DNA from: CALLPQ01 sp964479275 | GTDB taxonomy: Bacteria > Pseudomonadota > Alphaproteobacteria > Caulobacterales > Parvularculaceae | Direction: 5' to 3' | NCBI GenBank assembly: GCA_964479275.1 | Contig: CAYZLR010000002.1 | Coordinates: 1 to 64,000, forward strand | Length of the DNA stretch: 64,000 bases | Part shown: in pieces, positions 8,423-17,911 of the stretch | How positions within the stretch are numbered: the first letter of the stretch is position 1 | How the letters are laid out: each line of letters begins with the position of its first letter | The notes under the pieces: generated by a model | Database searches by the model: none | The model's input: only the letters and a program-made list of their open reading frames with translations | Told to the model about the DNA's origin: nothing | Program-made: the position numbers and the translations under genes

Positions 8423-11400
8423 ATGTTAGATACTAATCAAGCTCCATATTTTAATGACTTTGATGCATTAAAAAACTATTTTGAAATTTTATTCGTTCCA
8501 GAACGAGCTGTTCAAGCGCGCGAATTAAGCCAAATTCAATCTATTTTACAGAATCAACTTAGACAAAATGCATCTCACTTCTTTAAAGATGGCTCAAATA
8601 TAACAAATGCTTCAGTTTCTGTTTCATTTAATCAAGATGTTGTGGATTTAAATGCTACCGATGTAAACTCTAATGCAGTAAATATAGATGAATCGTGGGT
8701 TGGTCGGGTTTTCGTTGGCCAAACTTCAGGAGCAACATTTAGAGTTACATCAGTAGACTCTACTCTTAGAAAATTATACATTCAACCATTAGCTGGTACT
8801 TTAATCAATGAAAATATTGATATTGATCCTATTCAAGATTCGGCTTCTCCTACCACTCTTTTAGGAACTATTAATAATATTGGTAAAGCTATAAAAGCTA
8901 CCAATGATCCAGGTATCGTATTTGCCAATGGTTTCTTTATTCAAACTAGTCAACAGGAAATTATAGTTCAGCAAGATGGCGTATCAGGAAGTCATGTTAT
9001 TGGATTCGAATTTGAAGATTCATTTGTTACTGAAGGAGAAGATGGAAGTCTTGTTGATCCAGCAAATGGTTCACCTAATCAAAATGCTCCAGGTGCTCAC
9101 AGACTTAGAGCTGAATTAGTTCTGTCGTCTTATGAAGCATCCGGCGAAATTCCAGATGAATTTTATGCATTTGTCACTATTGAAGATGGAGTTATAGTTT
9201 CAACACATAATGCAGTTCAATATGCTGATATTATAGATTTATTAGCAACTAGAACATTCGATGAGTCTGGTGATTATACTGTTAGTAATTTTCCACTTAT
9301 TTTAGAAGATAATGTAAATGACGAAAGTAAATTAGATTTAGTCTTAGAACCAGGTAATGCCTACGTTCAGGGTTATAATTTTAGAACAATTTCTCCTCAA
9401 ACTATTACTATAGATAAACCAAGAACTACCAATTTATCGAATGCCGCCAATATATATTCTAGCTTCGGTACATTTTTCATCGTAGATTCTATGAGTGGTG
9501 GTCTGCTGGATGTTTCTAGAAAGCAACAAGTAAGATTATTTTCTGATATAGATGGTAATGGAACTGAAATAGCTCCTACCAACACTATAAGAGTTATGAG
9601 TTTATATGAAATTAATTCATCGCTTAGAATATATCTTTCGGGTATAGCAGACTCTCAAGCTATTTTTTCATCAGTAAGATCTATTACTTCTATTGATGGT
9701 GCTAAAATAGTTAATATTGATACTAGAGCATTAGAGCAAGATAGATTAACAGGTACAGTTGAAGAGTCATTATATGGTATTTCACCAAATCCTGCCGCTA
9801 TATTATTTCTAAATAATGATAATGTTTCTGATGTTGTTTTAAATGATACAAATTTCAGGACTCAAAGATCATATATTGGCTATACTAATAAAGTAGGTAA
9901 TGATTTTGTTATAGATTCAGGCGATCAATTCACAGATTTCGCTGCCACTGGTGGTTCATCAGCCGTCGTTGCTGTTTTTGATTCAATTTCGGGCGCAGAT
10001 TTAACATCTACAGCTTTAGCTAGTGTGAGTGGACCGGATTTTCAAACATTAACACTATCTAATATATCACCAGCTATTACTTCTATTGATGTTATAACAT
10101 CACAAATAACAAAAACTAATACTGCTGCTAATCCAAAGACAAAAATTATTACAGAAGTACCAGCACAGTTTGTGACGGATGCTAATGGTAATACAACACT
10201 AACTAATGTTGATATCTTTGAAATAGTATCTCTTATAAGAGATCCTTCAGGGGCAGCAGAAGTTATCAATGTTAATTCAATTAATTTAAATAACGGCCAA
10301 AATGATTTCTTTTATGATTTTGGTAGTATTTCTGGATTAGCAGCAAATGAAACATATGATATAGTATATAGATATTTCGCACACTCTGGAACTGGAGATT
10401 ATTTTTCAGTAAACTCATATATCAACGCGACTAATCAAGGTTTTTATGCTGATATCTATTCAAGGATTTATAATTATAGAAGTCAAGATGGTTTATTAGA
10501 TTACCAGATAAGTGATTGCTTAGATTTCAGAAGATCAGTTAATGATCTTGCATCTGGAACGGATATTGTTGCACCAGAAAGCGCTTTATTTTTAGATTAC
10601 AATTACTATTTACCTAGAGTTGATAAAATTTATATCACAACTGAAGGAAACTTTGGAGTAACTAATGGTATTCCTAATGATTTCACAGATGAACCCAATG
10701 ATCTACCAAATTCATTAACTCTTTATACTTTAAATCTTCCTGGATATACTAGAAATTCTGAAGAAGTTCTTGTCAATTTAGAAGATACTCAAAGATATAC
10801 TATGAGAGATATCGGCCGATTGGAAAAGCGTATTGAAGATTTAGAATATTACACAGCACTATCATTAGTAGAAAATGAAACGAATTCTTTGCTTATTTTA
10901 GATGCTGATGGTAACAACAAATTCAAAAATGGTATATTAGTTGATTCTTTTCAAGACCACTCTATTGGTGATACATTATCGCCAGATTATTTAGTTGCTA
11001 TTGATGAGCAAGAACAAGAAGCAAGACCTACATTTACTGTTGACTCTATTGATCTTATAACACAGCAAGAAGCATACTTAATAGGCGGTAATGATTGGCC
11101 TAATCAGATTAATAATATCTCTGTTAATGAGAATACTTTAACATTAGCTTTTACACCTACAGTAATGATTGATCAGCCTAGAGCTAGTGAAACCATTAAT
11201 GTAAATCCATTTAATGTTTTCGTGTGGTATGGAGATATTAAGCTTGTTCCGCCATCAGATAATTGGATTGATACGGAATTTAAGCCTTCTGTAACAGTTT
11301 CTATTGATGGAAATGTAGATGCTTTTAGAAGAGCAGCTAATTTCATGGGAACTAAATGGAACTCGTGGAATACTAATTGGTCTGGAACTACAACTAAAAC

Positions 11401-13657
11401 TTCTACAGAACGTAGAGTTATTAGTACATCTGTTGATAGATCAAATTGGAGACAAGGTCCTCATGGTACATGGTTATCTAATGTTTCTTTAGTTGAAAGA
11501 ACAAGACAGACAGTAACAACTAGAAAGGATAGACAGAGCCGAACTGGATCAAGATTAAATGTCGGTTCTAAATGGGTAAAAAGAGATTTAGGTACCAGAG
11601 TAGTCGATACTCGTGTCGTGCCATTTATTAGAACAAGAAGTGTTACGTTTAACGCAACCGGTTTTAAACCTAATACACAATTAGTTGCTTTATTTGATGG
11701 CGTTGATGTTACTAATAGTTGTACATCTACTAATCCAACGAATCCTACTGGTACATTGATTACTGATGCTGCAGGAGCACTTATTGGTAATTTCGTAATA
11801 CCTGCAGGCCAATTTAAAACTGGAACTAGAGATTTTGTTCTTATAGATGATGTTAACAATCCAGGAACAGAAAGTAAAGCGACATATACTGCTTCAGGTT
11901 TATTACAAACTAAAGAAAGACAAATTTTATCTGTTGAAACTCCAGTAGTATCAACAAGCACATTTAGTGAAACTAGAACATTAACAAGCTCTAGTTCTAG
12001 ATCAAGTACTCAAATTACTCAAGAAAGAAGTAGACCATATGATCCTATTGCTGAATCATTTTTCGTAGATGAAGAAGGTGGAGTATTTATTGATTCAGTT
12101 GAAGTTTATTTTCAAACTAAAGATTCAAATATTCCTGTATCTCTAGAAATAGTAGCAAATGATAATGGTTATCCATCTACATTTACTTTACCATTTGCTA
12201 AGACTACTTTATTACCAGCAGATATTAATGTTTCTACTGACGGTTCTGTTTCTACTGAATTTAAATTCAGTGATCCTATATATTTAGAGCATTTAGCCGA
12301 ATATTCATTTGTTATGAAGTCTAATAGTAATAATTATAATGTCTTTGTAGCTAAGACAGGCGGTATAGATTTATTAACAAATAAAGTTATTTCTGAGCAA
12401 CCATATATTGGTTCTTTATTTAAATCTCAGAATGCTTTTACTTGGAATGCTGATCAAGAACGCGATATTAAATTTAAAATTAATAGATGTCAATTTGATA
12501 TTAATCCAACTAATATATTTTTCCAACAAGTTGCGAATCCTGTAGATCAAAATTTTACAGCATTTATGCCTAATATAGATACTTTAGAAGTTGATGGAAC
12601 TTCAACTGACGTTTTCTTTTCGGTTGCTGCTTCAGGTGCTTCTAGTTTGTCTACTGCTGGGTATTCTCAAATAACAAATAAAGAAAATATCGAATTAAGT
12701 AATCAAACTACATTTAATTCAGATACATCGCCATTAAGAATGATCGTTGGTATGATTACTGATAGAGAAAATATTTCTCCAGTTGTTCATAGATACAGAA
12801 ATTCAGCGATCGTTATTAATAATTTTACTCAAGTTGATTCAGGTTCAGATTTATACGCTGGAAGTTATATTTCACAAACGCCAACTTTAGCTGATGCAGC
12901 AGATGATCTTAGATTGTTAGTTGATGTTGAAAAAGAAAACGGTTCAGATATTGAAGTGTATTATAGAATTGGAGAAGTTGTACCTAAATTTGTAGAATAT
13001 GATAATGCTAAAGCTCCTATTAGAGAATTCGAAGGAAAAAGATTATATGTTTATCATATAGCTAGTGATCTTTCTGTGTCATTACAAGGATCTGTTATTT
13101 CTACTAATATAAATTCAACTGATTCTAGATTTTTTGTTAAACAAATATCTAATATATCTTCATTTATAAATCAGGCAGACTTTGTTGCAAATGGTTTAAT
13201 TGCTGGTAACGGCGTGATAGTAACTGATGATACAGAATTTGATGGACAGACTTATGAAGTATGGGATGAAAATGCTACATATGATAGAGTTGAAGATAAT
13301 AATAGAACATCATTTGTTTTCTTCGATAATAAATTCTGGAAATCTAATTTATCTAATAACACAGCTGGTGGTAATACATCTTTATCACCTGGTACAGGAT
13401 TTGCTTGGAGTGAAGTACAATTTCATACGCTAACTTCCATTTTACAAGATAATGTAAAGCAAACTTGGCAGCCTATGGTATTAGAACAAGAGATTGATAG
13501 CTCGGTCGATACAACAAGATATAATGAATATTCTTATGTACCAGAAGACGATATTAGAGAAGAATTTACTCAATATGCTGTTCGAATTGATTATAGAACC
13601 AATGATGCAGCTAGAATATCTAAGTGTAAAGAACTTAGAGTTTTAGCTTTATCTTAA
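8423..13657 (+). CDS. Giant DUF4815 virion structural protein
   Basis: At 1744 residues this is the largest gene. The N-terminus (M-L-D-T-N-Q-A-P-Y-F-N-D-F-D, then V-Q-A-R-E-L-S-Q-I-Q) is the hallmark of DUF4815 proteins of marine T4-like phages. A short coiled coil lies near residues 800-820 (R-L-E-K-R-I-E-D-L-E). The middle (about 970-1060) is Arg/Thr/Ser-rich, and the rest is beta-rich. It occupies the place of T4 genes 9-12 and probably forms the peripheral baseplate or fibre attachment network; that role is inferred. Confidence 0.8.
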   Translation: MLDTNQAPYFNDFDALKNYFEILFVPERAVQARELSQIQSILQNQLRQNASHFFKDGSNITNASVSVSFNQDVVDLNATDVNSNAVNIDESWVGRVFVGQTSGATFRVTSVDSTLRKLYIQPLAGTLINENIDIDPIQDSASPTTLLGTINNIGKAIKATNDPGIVFANGFFIQTSQQEIIVQQDGVSGSHVIGFEFEDSFVTEGEDGSLVDPANGSPNQNAPGAHRLRAELVLSSYEASGEIPDEFYAFVTIEDGVIVSTHNAVQYADIIDLLATRTFDESGDYTVSNFPLILEDNVNDESKLDLVLEPGNAYVQGYNFRTISPQTITIDKPRTTNLSNAANIYSSFGTFFIVDSMSGGLLDVSRKQQVRLFSDIDGNGTEIAPTNTIRVMSLYEINSSLRIYLSGIADSQAIFSSVRSITSIDGAKIVNIDTRALEQDRLTGTVEESLYGISPNPAAILFLNNDNVSDVVLNDTNFRTQRSYIGYTNKVGNDFVIDSGDQFTDFAATGGSSAVVAVFDSISGADLTSTALASVSGPDFQTLTLSNISPAITSIDVITSQITKTNTAANPKTKIITEVPAQFVTDANGNTTLTNVDIFEIVSLIRDPSGAAEVINVNSINLNNGQNDFFYDFGSISGLAANETYDIVYRYFAHSGTGDYFSVNSYINATNQGFYADIYSRIYNYRSQDGLLDYQISDCLDFRRSVNDLASGTDIVAPESALFLDYNYYLPRVDKIYITTEGNFGVTNGIPNDFTDEPNDLPNSLTLYTLNLPGYTRNSEEVLVNLEDTQRYTMRDIGRLEKRIEDLEYYTALSLVENETNSLLILDADGNNKFKNGILVDSFQDHSIGDTLSPDYLVAIDEQEQEARPTFTVDSIDLITQQEAYLIGGNDWPNQINNISVNENTLTLAFTPTVMIDQPRASETINVNPFNVFVWYGDIKLVPPSDNWIDTEFKPSVTVSIDGNVDAFRRAANFMGTKWNSWNTNWSGTTTKTSTERRVISTSVDRSNWRQGPHGTWLSNVSLVERTRQTVTTRKDRQSRTGSRLNVGSKWVKRDLGTRVVDTRVVPFIRTRSVTFNATGFKPNTQLVALFDGVDVTNSCTSTNPTNPTGTLITDAAGALIGNFVIPAGQFKTGTRDFVLIDDVNNPGTESKATYTASGLLQTKERQILSVETPVVSTSTFSETRTLTSSSSRSSTQITQERSRPYDPIAESFFVDEEGGVFIDSVEVYFQTKDSNIPVSLEIVANDNGYPSTFTLPFAKTTLLPADINVSTDGSVSTEFKFSDPIYLEHLAEYSFVMKSNSNNYNVFVAKTGGIDLLTNKVISEQPYIGSLFKSQNAFTWNADQERDIKFKINRCQFDINPTNIFFQQVANPVDQNFTAFMPNIDTLEVDGTSTDVFFSVAASGASSLSTAGYSQITNKENIELSNQTTFNSDTSPLRMIVGMITDRENISPVVHRYRNSAIVINNFTQVDSGSDLYAGSYISQTPTLADAADDLRLLVDVEKENGSDIEVYYRIGEVVPKFVEYDNAKAPIREFEGKRLYVYHIASDLSVSLQGSVISTNINSTDSRFFVKQISNISSFINQADFVANGLIAGNGVIVTDDTEFDGQTYEVWDENATYDRVEDNNRTSFVFFDNKFWKSNLSNNTAGGNTSLSPGTGFAWSEVQFHTLTSILQDNVKQTWQPMVLEQEIDSSVDTTRYNEYSYVPEDDIREEFTQYAVRIDYRTNDAARISKCKELRVLALS

Positions 13658-13665
13658 AATAAATA
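13658..13665 (+). promoter_or_regulatory. Late promoter-like octamer AATAAATA, 5 nt before ATG
   Basis: AATAAATA is followed by TAATT and then ATG at 13671, the same 5-nt geometry as at 106, 15970, 17850, 23313, 44382 and 61794. Confidence 0.4.
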
Positions 13666-13670
13666 TAATT

Positions 13671-13886
13671 ATGGTAGACACTTTAAAAAGAAACTCAAAT
13701 AACGTAGGATTAATTGCTAAAGATAGTGAAGCCTACGTTAATAGAAAATCTAAAAAACAATTCCAAAAGGATGTTATTTCTAGATTAAATAATATAGAAC
13801 AAGAACAGAAAAACCAAGAAAAATTATTAATGACTATTATTAATTTAGTCTATAATATAGATCAAAATCTTAAAAAGGATAATTAG
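13671..13886 (+). CDS. Small coiled-coil protein, unknown
   Basis: The 71-residue product is basic at its N-terminus (V-N-R-K-S-K-K-Q-F-Q-K-D) and predicted helical, with a heptad-like C-terminal half (E-Q-E-Q-K-N-Q-E-K-L-L). No signal peptide is seen. It lies between the DUF4815 gene and a fibre gene with a 1-bp gap to the latter, so a small virion adaptor or fibre chaperone is possible. I do not recognise a family. Confidence 0.7.
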   Translation: MVDTLKRNSNNVGLIAKDSEAYVNRKSKKQFQKDVISRLNNIEQEQKNQEKLLMTIINLVYNIDQNLKKDN

Positions 13887-15428
13887 ATGCCAACACCTTT
13901 AGTAAAAAATGATACTTTTCAAACTTTCAGAGAAGTTGTTAATGAAATTATAGCGAATGCTGAAAATAATCCATTAATAGAGAGAAGTATCACAAGTCCT
14001 TTATCTTCAGATGTAGATTATACAATAGGAGATTTTTGGATTGAAACTGGATCCGTTAACAGATTATATACTTTGGTTAGTCTAACAGGCGGTTCAGCAC
14101 TTTGGCAAGTTGTTTATAGCTCTGACCCAGAAGAAACCCGAAACTTTCTTGACGTTTATTCTAAATCAGAAAATGATTCTATAACAGATAACATAATTGC
14201 ATCTTTAAATGAAGGTGGTTCGTTCATCATTAATGATTTTAATGATGACGCTTGGGTTGGTACTGTTATTAATGGCGGAACTCCATTACATGATTTTTTC
14301 AGTGCAAACTTTAGTCAACCGATTAATAATAATGGATATAGTGGCAATATTGCAGTTAAAACTTCATTATCTAATCAATTTGGAGGTTCTTGTGTATATA
14401 ATATTAAATCAGGATCCACTATTTTATCAACATCGTCTATAAATGCTTCGGATTTAATAGAACAACCTAACTTATCTTCTTCGCCTTTAATAGAAAATCA
14501 TCAAATAATTTTATTAGAATTGAATATACCTGAAGCTAATGTTGATGATGCATTAATTCTTGAGTGTGTTATATCAGGAACTATATTTATTGAATCGGTC
14601 GAATTATTTCCTATTGCTAACAATTTTTATCCAAGCGCTCTTGATAAAAGATTCGCTGATATCGATGCAGCTTTTTCTCCTTTAGATGAAATAGAAATAA
14701 CTGTAGGCGGTTCCGGTTCCGGTGCTGATTTTTCAGCGCTATCTTCAGCGATTGCTTTTGGTGTAGAACAGGTAAAGCCAATGGGCCTTGTCAATATTAG
14801 ATGTATCGACTCTGCAAATCACGGTTTTTTAGCTATAAGTACATTTAGAAATGTTAATGTTAATATATTTTCTGACAGTATAGGAACAGTACGATCATTA
14901 GCTGCTCCTGGAACAGGAGACGGGGGCGTTGAATTTATAGATTCGATAGTAGAAATAACTGATATTCGATTCCGAGATTGCACACTCTTTACAACCACTG
15001 ATTGTAAAATTACATTTAGAAATTCTTCATTGTTTCAATCAGGATTCACTAATAATGCTCAATTCCATTTTATTGGCGGAAGTTTTATATTAAATGGCGA
15101 TCTTATAATTTCGAGAACGGCCTCGGCCACGCCGTCGGTAAGTACTGCTGGACTTATTCTTGATAATTGTCGAATATTGGAGGGCGCATTGGGCGCCGGA
15201 ACATTAACTATTACTTCTCAGCTTTTAGATGGTATATCTATGATAAATTGTTTAGGGTACTTTAATTCTGTAAGTATTAATAAAAATGCAACCAATCCAA
15301 AAATAGGAGTATTAGCTCAAAATAATACTTTAGTTTCAATAGGTACCTTTAATGTAACAGGCGGCGGTGTGACCTCCTCACCTACTGTAAACACATTCGG
15401 TAATAATGGGTCAAGAATTTCTACTTAA
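13887..15428 (+). CDS. Tail fibre / beta-helix protein
   Basis: A 513-residue protein. The segment F-L-D-V-Y-S-K-S-E-N-D near residue 88-98 is the linker type common in tail fibres. The second half is rich in short Ile/Val/Asn strands with recurring I-x-F-x-N/D-S patterns, fitting a parallel beta-helix adhesin. It ends the baseplate block and is convergent with the minus-strand Tat gene, overlapping it by 4 bp at the stop codons. A receptor-binding role is inferred. Confidence 0.65.
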   Translation: MPTPLVKNDTFQTFREVVNEIIANAENNPLIERSITSPLSSDVDYTIGDFWIETGSVNRLYTLVSLTGGSALWQVVYSSDPEETRNFLDVYSKSENDSITDNIIASLNEGGSFIINDFNDDAWVGTVINGGTPLHDFFSANFSQPINNNGYSGNIAVKTSLSNQFGGSCVYNIKSGSTILSTSSINASDLIEQPNLSSSPLIENHQIILLELNIPEANVDDALILECVISGTIFIESVELFPIANNFYPSALDKRFADIDAAFSPLDEIEITVGGSGSGADFSALSSAIAFGVEQVKPMGLVNIRCIDSANHGFLAISTFRNVNVNIFSDSIGTVRSLAAPGTGDGGVEFIDSIVEITDIRFRDCTLFTTTDCKITFRNSSLFQSGFTNNAQFHFIGGSFILNGDLIISRTASATPSVSTAGLILDNCRILEGALGAGTLTITSQLLDGISMINCLGYFNSVSINKNATNPKIGVLAQNNTLVSIGTFNVTGGGVTSSPTVNTFGNNGSRIST

Positions 15429-15907
15429 TTACAAGAAGGTCCTATTATATTAACCGCAAGATCGCCATTTCTTATGACTTGGCGTCTTAATGCATTACAT
15501 AACCTAGACTCTGGATCTTCAGTGAAACCACAAAACTTGTAATTCCGTATAGCTTCACATGCTCTTTCCTGATTACTAGGAAATCCTTCAGGTACAGGTC
15601 TAGTACTATTAAATAAAGCTGTGGCTCGTCTATCTAATGCCGCCGCTTTTAATCCTCTAGCTCTACACATACCTTGTTGACTAAAACCAGGCCCAGGTTC
15701 TATAAATGGAACAGTGCAATCTTCCGGATCTGAAAATTCAGGTTGAGGATCTGGAGTAGGTACTGGCTCATCTGGAACTTCAGGTTCTATTGGCTCTGGT
15801 TCAGGCAATGGAACTGGAATAGGTTCCATTGATGTTTGAGCGTGAGCAGGCAAAACAACTGCTGCAATAACCGGAGTAGACCATTTTAATAATTCTCTGC
15901 GTTTCAT
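15425..15907 (-). CDS. Predicted Tat-exported Cys-rich protein (moron-like)
   Basis: 160 residues. The N-terminus is a textbook twin-arginine signal: M-K-R-R-E-L-L-K-W, a hydrophobic stretch, and a cleavage site after A-H-A near residue 23. A Pro/Glu-rich spacer (about 28-57) and a globular part with six Cys follow, as expected for a disulfide-bonded periplasmic protein. It is opposite in direction to its late neighbours and has its own early-type promoter at 15938-15967. Phage-encoded Tat substrates are unusual. Host envelope modification or superinfection exclusion is a reasonable guess, with no direct evidence. Confidence 0.75.
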   Translation of the reverse strand: MKRRELLKWSTPVIAAVVLPAHAQTSMEPIPVPLPEPEPIEPEVPDEPVPTPDPQPEFSDPEDCTVPFIEPGPGFSQQGMCRARGLKAAALDRRATALFNSTRPVPEGFPSNQERACEAIRNYKFCGFTEDPESRLCNALRRQVIRNGDLAVNIIGPSCN

Positions 15908-15937
15908 AATTCATACCTTAATTATTTCTATATTGAT

Positions 15938-15967
15938 ATTATATTTTAAATTTATCCTAAAGTAAAC
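15938..15967 (-). promoter_or_regulatory. Early-type promoter (GTTTAC-N18-TATAAT)
   Basis: On the minus strand GTTTAC (15967-15962) is followed by 18 nt and TATAAT (15943-15938). This matches the T4 early promoter layout and drives the Tat-signal gene ending at 15425. It is back to back with the holin late promoter. Confidence 0.7.
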
Positions 15968-15969
15968 TA

Positions 15970-15977
15970 TATAAATA
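15970..15977 (+). promoter_or_regulatory. Late promoter octamer TATAAATA, 5 nt before holin ATG
   Basis: A perfect late octamer followed by TTAAT and ATG 15983. It predicts a leaderless or near-leaderless transcript for the lysis cassette. Confidence 0.6.
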
Positions 15978-15982
15978 TTAAT

Positions 15983-16381
15983 ATGACTAGAATGGATAAA
16001 ATAAAAGATTTCTTTTTACATTGGGCAGAAATTATAGATGCTTGGAGAGTGGCTCCACGAGCTGTTTTAGCATTTTATGCTTATATGATATTAAAAACTA
16101 GTTTATGGTTCATGGACTTAGAATCACCCACTCCAGAACAATCAGCATTTGTTATGGCAATTTGGGGAACAGCAGCATTAATATTTAATTTTTATGCTAA
16201 ATCAGGGAGAGCATGGGGTCCACAAATTGAATGGACTAATGTAGGAAAAAATGACTTTTTAGCTGGACAAAGAGATAGATATTATGGTGGAAACCAAAGG
16301 CGCTCAAGAAGTAGATATAGAGATAGATCTACAAAGAGAAACAGAAACGAAGAACCCGATCAGGAGGAAGAAGATGGCTAG
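15983..16381 (+). CDS. Holin-like membrane protein
   Basis: 132 residues with two hydrophobic segments (about 27-44 and 58-76), a W-R-V-x-P-R motif before the first, and a very charged Arg-rich then acidic C-terminal tail. This two-TM layout fits the phage holin families seen in marine phages. It heads a lysis cassette followed by overlapping spanin genes. The holin would open the inner membrane for the endolysin, which is encoded elsewhere (47035-47646). Confidence 0.75.
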   Translation: MTRMDKIKDFFLHWAEIIDAWRVAPRAVLAFYAYMILKTSLWFMDLESPTPEQSAFVMAIWGTAALIFNFYAKSGRAWGPQIEWTNVGKNDFLAGQRDRYYGGNQRRSRSRYRDRSTKRNRNEEPDQEEEDG

Positions 16382-16772
16382 TTTAATTTGGTCATTTGTC
16401 GCTAGATATGGATTATCTGTATTTTTAACTATTGCTATATATAATCAGTTGGATTCTTATCCGCCGATTTCTTGGTTTGATAAAGATCAAAGAACTATAA
16501 GTAAGCTAACAAATGACAAAAAATCATTAGAGGAAACTATAGCTGAATTAGTAGAAGAAAAATCTTTATTAACAGTTAAAATAGAAGAACAAAATTCCGC
16601 AGTAAAAAGACTTAAGGAAGCTAACGATAAAAAGGAAGCTTCAAATAAAGCTTTATCAAGAAAATTATCTAAAGAATTAAACGATCTAGATAATGATATT
16701 CAAAATAGAGATCTAGATATAAACTCATGTCAAGATGCTATAGATTATATTATAGGAGTAAATAATGATTAA
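16374..16772 (+). CDS. Inner-membrane spanin (Rz-like)
   Basis: 132 residues from ATG 16374, chosen for the strong AGGAGG Shine-Dalgarno just upstream. An upstream in-frame start at 16284 would lie inside the holin gene. One N-terminal membrane anchor (about 6-22) is followed by a long charged coiled coil (about 40-115), the i-spanin layout. It overlaps the holin end and the outer spanin start (ATGATTAATAA). Confidence 0.75.
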   Translation: MASLIWSFVARYGLSVFLTIAIYNQLDSYPPISWFDKDQRTISKLTNDKKSLEETIAELVEEKSLLTVKIEEQNSAVKRLKEANDKKEASNKALSRKLSKELNDLDNDIQNRDLDINSCQDAIDYIIGVNND

Positions 16773-17034
16773 TAAGTTTTTAATTTTAGTCAGCTGCTTA
16801 ATTTTAGCTGGTTGTCCAAATAATAAACAAAATGTTCGAGTTGTTAATATACCAGTACCAACAATTAGTAAAATAGAACCTTTAGAAGAGTTTGTTGGAC
16901 GATGTGATAAATTTTCAGAAAAAGATAATAAAAATTATGAAGCAATCGCTAAAGCCTGTAAAAGGGATTTAGAGATATTAATAAAAAGAGATCAGATTCA
17001 CCAGAGAGTAATTAAACAACACAATGGCGACTAA
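16765..17034 (+). CDS. Outer-membrane lipoprotein spanin (Rz1-like)
   Basis: 89 residues with a lipoprotein signal: M-I-N-K-F-L, a hydrophobic core and the lipobox L-A-G-C, so Cys17 would be lipidated. It is paired with the coiled-coil gene just upstream, as Rz/Rz1 pairs are. The two proteins would span the periplasm and fuse the membranes at lysis. The end overlaps the next gene by 11 bp. Confidence 0.75.
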   Translation: MINKFLILVSCLILAGCPNNKQNVRVVNIPVPTISKIEPLEEFVGRCDKFSEKDNKNYEAIAKACKRDLEILIKRDQIHQRVIKQHNGD

Positions 17035-17407
17035 AACTATTAAAAGATTACCACCTATAAGAAGAGGTGACACCAAAACTTGGCAATTTAATTTAAGTGA
17101 TAAAGATGGCGTAGCTTTAGATATTACCGGCTTTATTTTCACAGTAACAATAAAAGAAAGTTTAACTGATCCTAATTCAAGGGCTATTATATCTAAATCT
17201 GTGGTTGCTGGGCCAACTAATAATGATTTAGACGACCCAGTTAATGGATTAGTATTTTTTACTTTATTAGCTTCTGAGACAGAAAAATTAAGTGTTCAAA
17301 CATATCAAATAGGAATATCTAAATCTGTTCCTAGCACTCCTGAAAATATAATAACTACATTTTTAGTTGATGAGTTAGTTGTACTTCCTGATGCAACTAT
17401 AAACTAA
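17024..17407 (+). CDS. Beta-sandwich structural protein (BppU-N-like)
   Basis: 127 residues. The pattern R-R-G-D-T-K-T-W-Q-F-N-L, then D-I-T-G-F-I-F-T-V-T-I-K resembles the Ig-like N-terminal domains of phage upper-baseplate or fibre proteins. It overlaps the spanin gene before and the next gene after (TAATG), so it is part of the late operon. The family call is by pattern only. Confidence 0.6.
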   Translation: MATKTIKRLPPIRRGDTKTWQFNLSDKDGVALDITGFIFTVTIKESLTDPNSRAIISKSVVAGPTNNDLDDPVNGLVFFTLLASETEKLSVQTYQIGISKSVPSTPENIITTFLVDELVVLPDATIN

Positions 17408-17844
17408 TGTCTGATAATTTAAATATAACAAATGAAAATACAACTATTTCTGTTAATGAATTAGTTGAAAACATTAATGTATCTGAAGATAGTTTAGAAT
17501 TTAAAATATTTAATAATAGCGAAACTCTTCAAATAGAAGAAAAATCTGAAATTCTAAATATTTCTGATACTCAAGATGTACTCCATTTTGGTATCAATGA
17601 TATCATTATAGTAAATAATAATGGAGGAGGATCTAATCAACCTGAACCTCAAACTAGATTATTAGATTTTATATCTTTAGATGAAGTTTTGATTGGTTAT
17701 AGTTTAGGTACTGATACATCTTTACCTATATGGAGAATATGTAGGATAGAAAAAAGCTTCTTACTTGAGCCAGATATGGATTTAGCTGATGGAAGCGATC
17801 AATATAATAAAATTTGGGATGACAGACTTACATATACATACTAA
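17407..17844 (+). CDS. Unknown late protein
   Basis: 145 residues, acidic and Asn/Ile-rich, with alternating strand-like repeats in the first 75 residues (for example L-N-I-T-N-E-N-T-T-I-S-V) and a short Gly-rich turn near 78. The C-terminal part contains a Trp/Cys motif (P-I-W-R-I-C-R-I). It is coupled to the upstream gene by TAATG. It is probably a virion or fibre-associated protein by location; I do not recognise a family. Confidence 0.65.
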   Translation: MSDNLNITNENTTISVNELVENINVSEDSLEFKIFNNSETLQIEEKSEILNISDTQDVLHFGINDIIIVNNNGGGSNQPEPQTRLLDFISLDEVLIGYSLGTDTSLPIWRICRIEKSFLLEPDMDLADGSDQYNKIWDDRLTYTY

Positions 17845-17849
17845 ATTTT

Positions 17850-17857
17850 TATAAATA
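17850..17857 (+). promoter_or_regulatory. Late promoter octamer TATAAATA, 5 nt before a 7-codon ORF
   Basis: TATAAATA, then ATATT, then ATG 17863, which opens only a 7-codon frame (stop at 17884-17886). The real downstream gene starts at 17912 behind a good Shine-Dalgarno (AAAAGGAAC). The minigene may be a relic or a leader peptide. Confidence 0.6.
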
Positions 17858-17911
17858 ATATTATGGATTTTATCCAAAAAGAATAATAATATAATAAAAG
17901 GAACTTAACCA

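Noticed and set aside
11461..11961. 166-residue minus-strand frame inside the DUF4815 gene
   Set aside because: It is entirely antisense to a clear structural gene; composition (Val/Leu/Thr-rich) reflects the opposite codons and no start signal is seen.
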